Below, piece by piece: positions 6,625 to 7,292 of a DNA stretch of 7,292 bases. Position numbers and translations under genes: made by a program. The DNA comes from Pseudomonadota bacterium. GTDB taxonomy: Bacteria; BMS3Abin14. How positions within the stretch are numbered: position 1 is the first letter of the stretch; every line of letters begins with the position of its first letter. The stretch spans positions 1-7,292 of the forward strand of contig JAFGWO010000016.1 in the NCBI GenBank assembly GCA_016937135.1. The letters run 5' to 3'. Under the pieces are notes generated by a model. It saw only the letters and a program-made list of their open reading frames with translations, did no database searches and was not told where the DNA came from.

Positions 6625-6656
6625 AGCTTTATTTCGTTGTTCTTCGAAATAAAGCT
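6625..6656. repeat. 12-bp perfect inverted repeat overlapping the permease stop
   Basis: AGCTTTATTTCG (6625-6636) and CGAAATAAAGCT (6645-6656) are perfect inverted arms around an 8-nt loop. The right arm includes two bases of the permease TAG stop codon (6657-6655 on the minus strand). On the minus strand no T run follows the stem, so it is at best an atypical terminator. It could stabilise the 3' end of the permease mRNA or be a protein-binding dyad. Confidence 0.65.
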
Positions 6657-7292
6657 AGACATGGCGCAGGGCCTTTATGGGTTCCATCCTCGAGGCCTTT
6701 ACCGCCGGCTGGAGGCTGGCGATCACCGAAACGGCCAGAACGATGAGGACCGTGAAGGCGATCTCCCCCAGGGAAAGGGAAGGCTTCAGGGCAAGACCGG
6801 TGGATCGGCCGAAATTGAAACTGATAGGCCAGATGTTGAGCACGGCCACGGCAAGAAGACTCAGGGCCGTTCCTGCCAGACTTCCAACAACCCCCAGAAA
6901 AAACCCCTCTGTGACGTAAAGGGCCCGGATCTTTCCTGGAAGGGTCCCCATCGCCGAGATGGCCCCGATCTCCCTGATCCTCTCGAAAACGGCCATGATC
7001 ATCACGTTCATGACGCTGATAAGAGCGATAAACACCAGGAGGATCTTCACGCTGATCGTCATGATATCGATCATCGTGGCGATATTGACGAAAGGCGAGA
7101 GTTTCTCCCAAGTGTGGACCTCGAAACGGGGCACCCCCGCCTGATTAAGCTCCCCCGAGAGGGCGGTTTCGATCTGCGCTCTCACCCCCTCGAGCTCCTC
7201 GAAATCCTTCAGCCTTATGGCGAATTCGCTGACCTGGGGCGCATCCATCCGGAGCAGGCCCTCCCCGTCGTCCATGTGGATATAGCCGTCCC
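6655..7292 (-). CDS. ABC transporter permease, FtsX/MacB/LolCE type, C-terminal fragment
   Basis: The visible 211 residues are the C-terminal part of an inner-membrane ABC permease; the 5' end lies beyond the window. The frame is open to the edge, so the Met at 7275 is internal. The fragment begins in the periplasmic domain (SEFAIRLKDFEELEGVRAQIETAL, then FEVHTWEKLSPFVN). Three membrane segments of the FtsX-like domain follow: about 80-102 (ISVKILLVFIALISVMNVMIMAVF), 126-152 and 174-193. After the first comes the coupling-helix signature FERIREIGAISAMGT (102-116), which contacts the ATPase in this family. The end, LQPAVKASRMEPIKALRHV, matches the usual PAxKAsrxxPxxALR terminus. Such permeases (MacB, LolC/E) pull substrates from the periplasmic side rather than importing them. 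A matching ATPase should lie further upstream but is not in view. The LolA-like and barrel genes downstream on the same strand suggest one envelope trafficking unit. The TAG stop overlaps an inverted repeat. Confidence 0.92.
   Translation of the reverse strand, partial: DGYIHMDDGEGLLRMDAPQVSEFAIRLKDFEELEGVRAQIETALSGELNQAGVPRFEVHTWEKLSPFVNIATMIDIMTISVKILLVFIALISVMNVMIMAVFERIREIGAISAMGTLPGKIRALYVTEGFFLGVVGSLAGTALSLLAVAVLNIWPISFNFGRSTGLALKPSLSLGEIAFTVLIVLAVSVIASLQPAVKASRMEPIKALRHV

Larger units (their letters stand above)
6116..6654. other. Palindrome-rich gap between permease and LolA-like genes
   Basis: This 539-bp stretch has no credible gene on either strand. It contains an imperfect hairpin at 6194-6226 (ACCCT/AGGGT extended by GTG/CAC), the nested palindrome at 6241-6311, a REP-like dyad at 6402-6433, a hairpin at 6463-6484 and the long inverted repeat at 6625-6656. 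No convincing rho-independent terminator follows the permease on the minus strand, so read-through into the LolA-like gene is possible. I could not identify a clear promoter for that gene; TTGCCT (6174-6169 on the minus strand) with downstream AT-poor sequence is too weak to call. Confidence 0.6.

Noticed and set aside
6585..6746. Short plus-strand frame starting MNQKSLSEFFREPQLYFVV
   Set aside because: It has a loosely placed AGGAAGG upstream, but crosses the 12-bp inverted repeat and then runs antisense into the well-supported permease C-terminus.

Overview
The window (about 7.3 kb, GC-rich, GC-biased third positions) comes from a Gram-negative bacterium: it encodes a predicted lipoprotein, a periplasmic LolA-like protein, an outer-membrane beta-barrel and part of an inner-membrane ABC permease. 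The gene types and the intergenic palindromes would fit a Desulfobacterota/deltaproteobacterial-type genome, but nothing here fixes the taxon.

Left half, plus strand. The 3' end of a catalase gene (2-283) is closed by a strong hairpin terminator (329-364). An AT-richer leader of about 240 bp follows, with a weak promoter candidate and a small dyad. It precedes a 379-residue predicted lipoprotein (609-1748) with two SdrD-B/Cna-B-like repeats and a C-terminal 'VDIKP' domain, ended by a second strong terminator (1773-1802). Next is a complete GlgX/isoamylase-type glycogen debranching enzyme (1920-4019) with all four GH13 motifs. These three genes look like separate transcription units with no visible functional link.

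Right half, minus strand, convergent with glgX. Read in transcription order: the C-terminal 211 residues of an FtsX/MacB/LolCE-type ABC permease (7292-6655), a 539-bp gap without a credible gene, a LolA-like periplasmic protein (6115-5372), and a predicted outer-membrane beta-barrel (5375-4062) whose start overlaps the LolA-like stop in ATGA. Together they look like an inner membrane-periplasm-outer membrane export or lipid/lipoprotein trafficking set. The substrate cannot be told from the sequence.

The 539-bp gap is the most unusual non-coding part. It holds several inverted repeats: a nested palindrome at 6241-6311, a GC-rich REP-like dyad at 6402-6433, a hairpin at 6463-6484, and a perfect 12-bp inverted repeat at 6625-6656 that overlaps the permease stop codon. 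No CRISPR array, tRNA, rRNA, transposase or phage gene is visible. I see no strong evidence for a wholly new system. The best leads are the three-part envelope cluster and the palindromes inside it.
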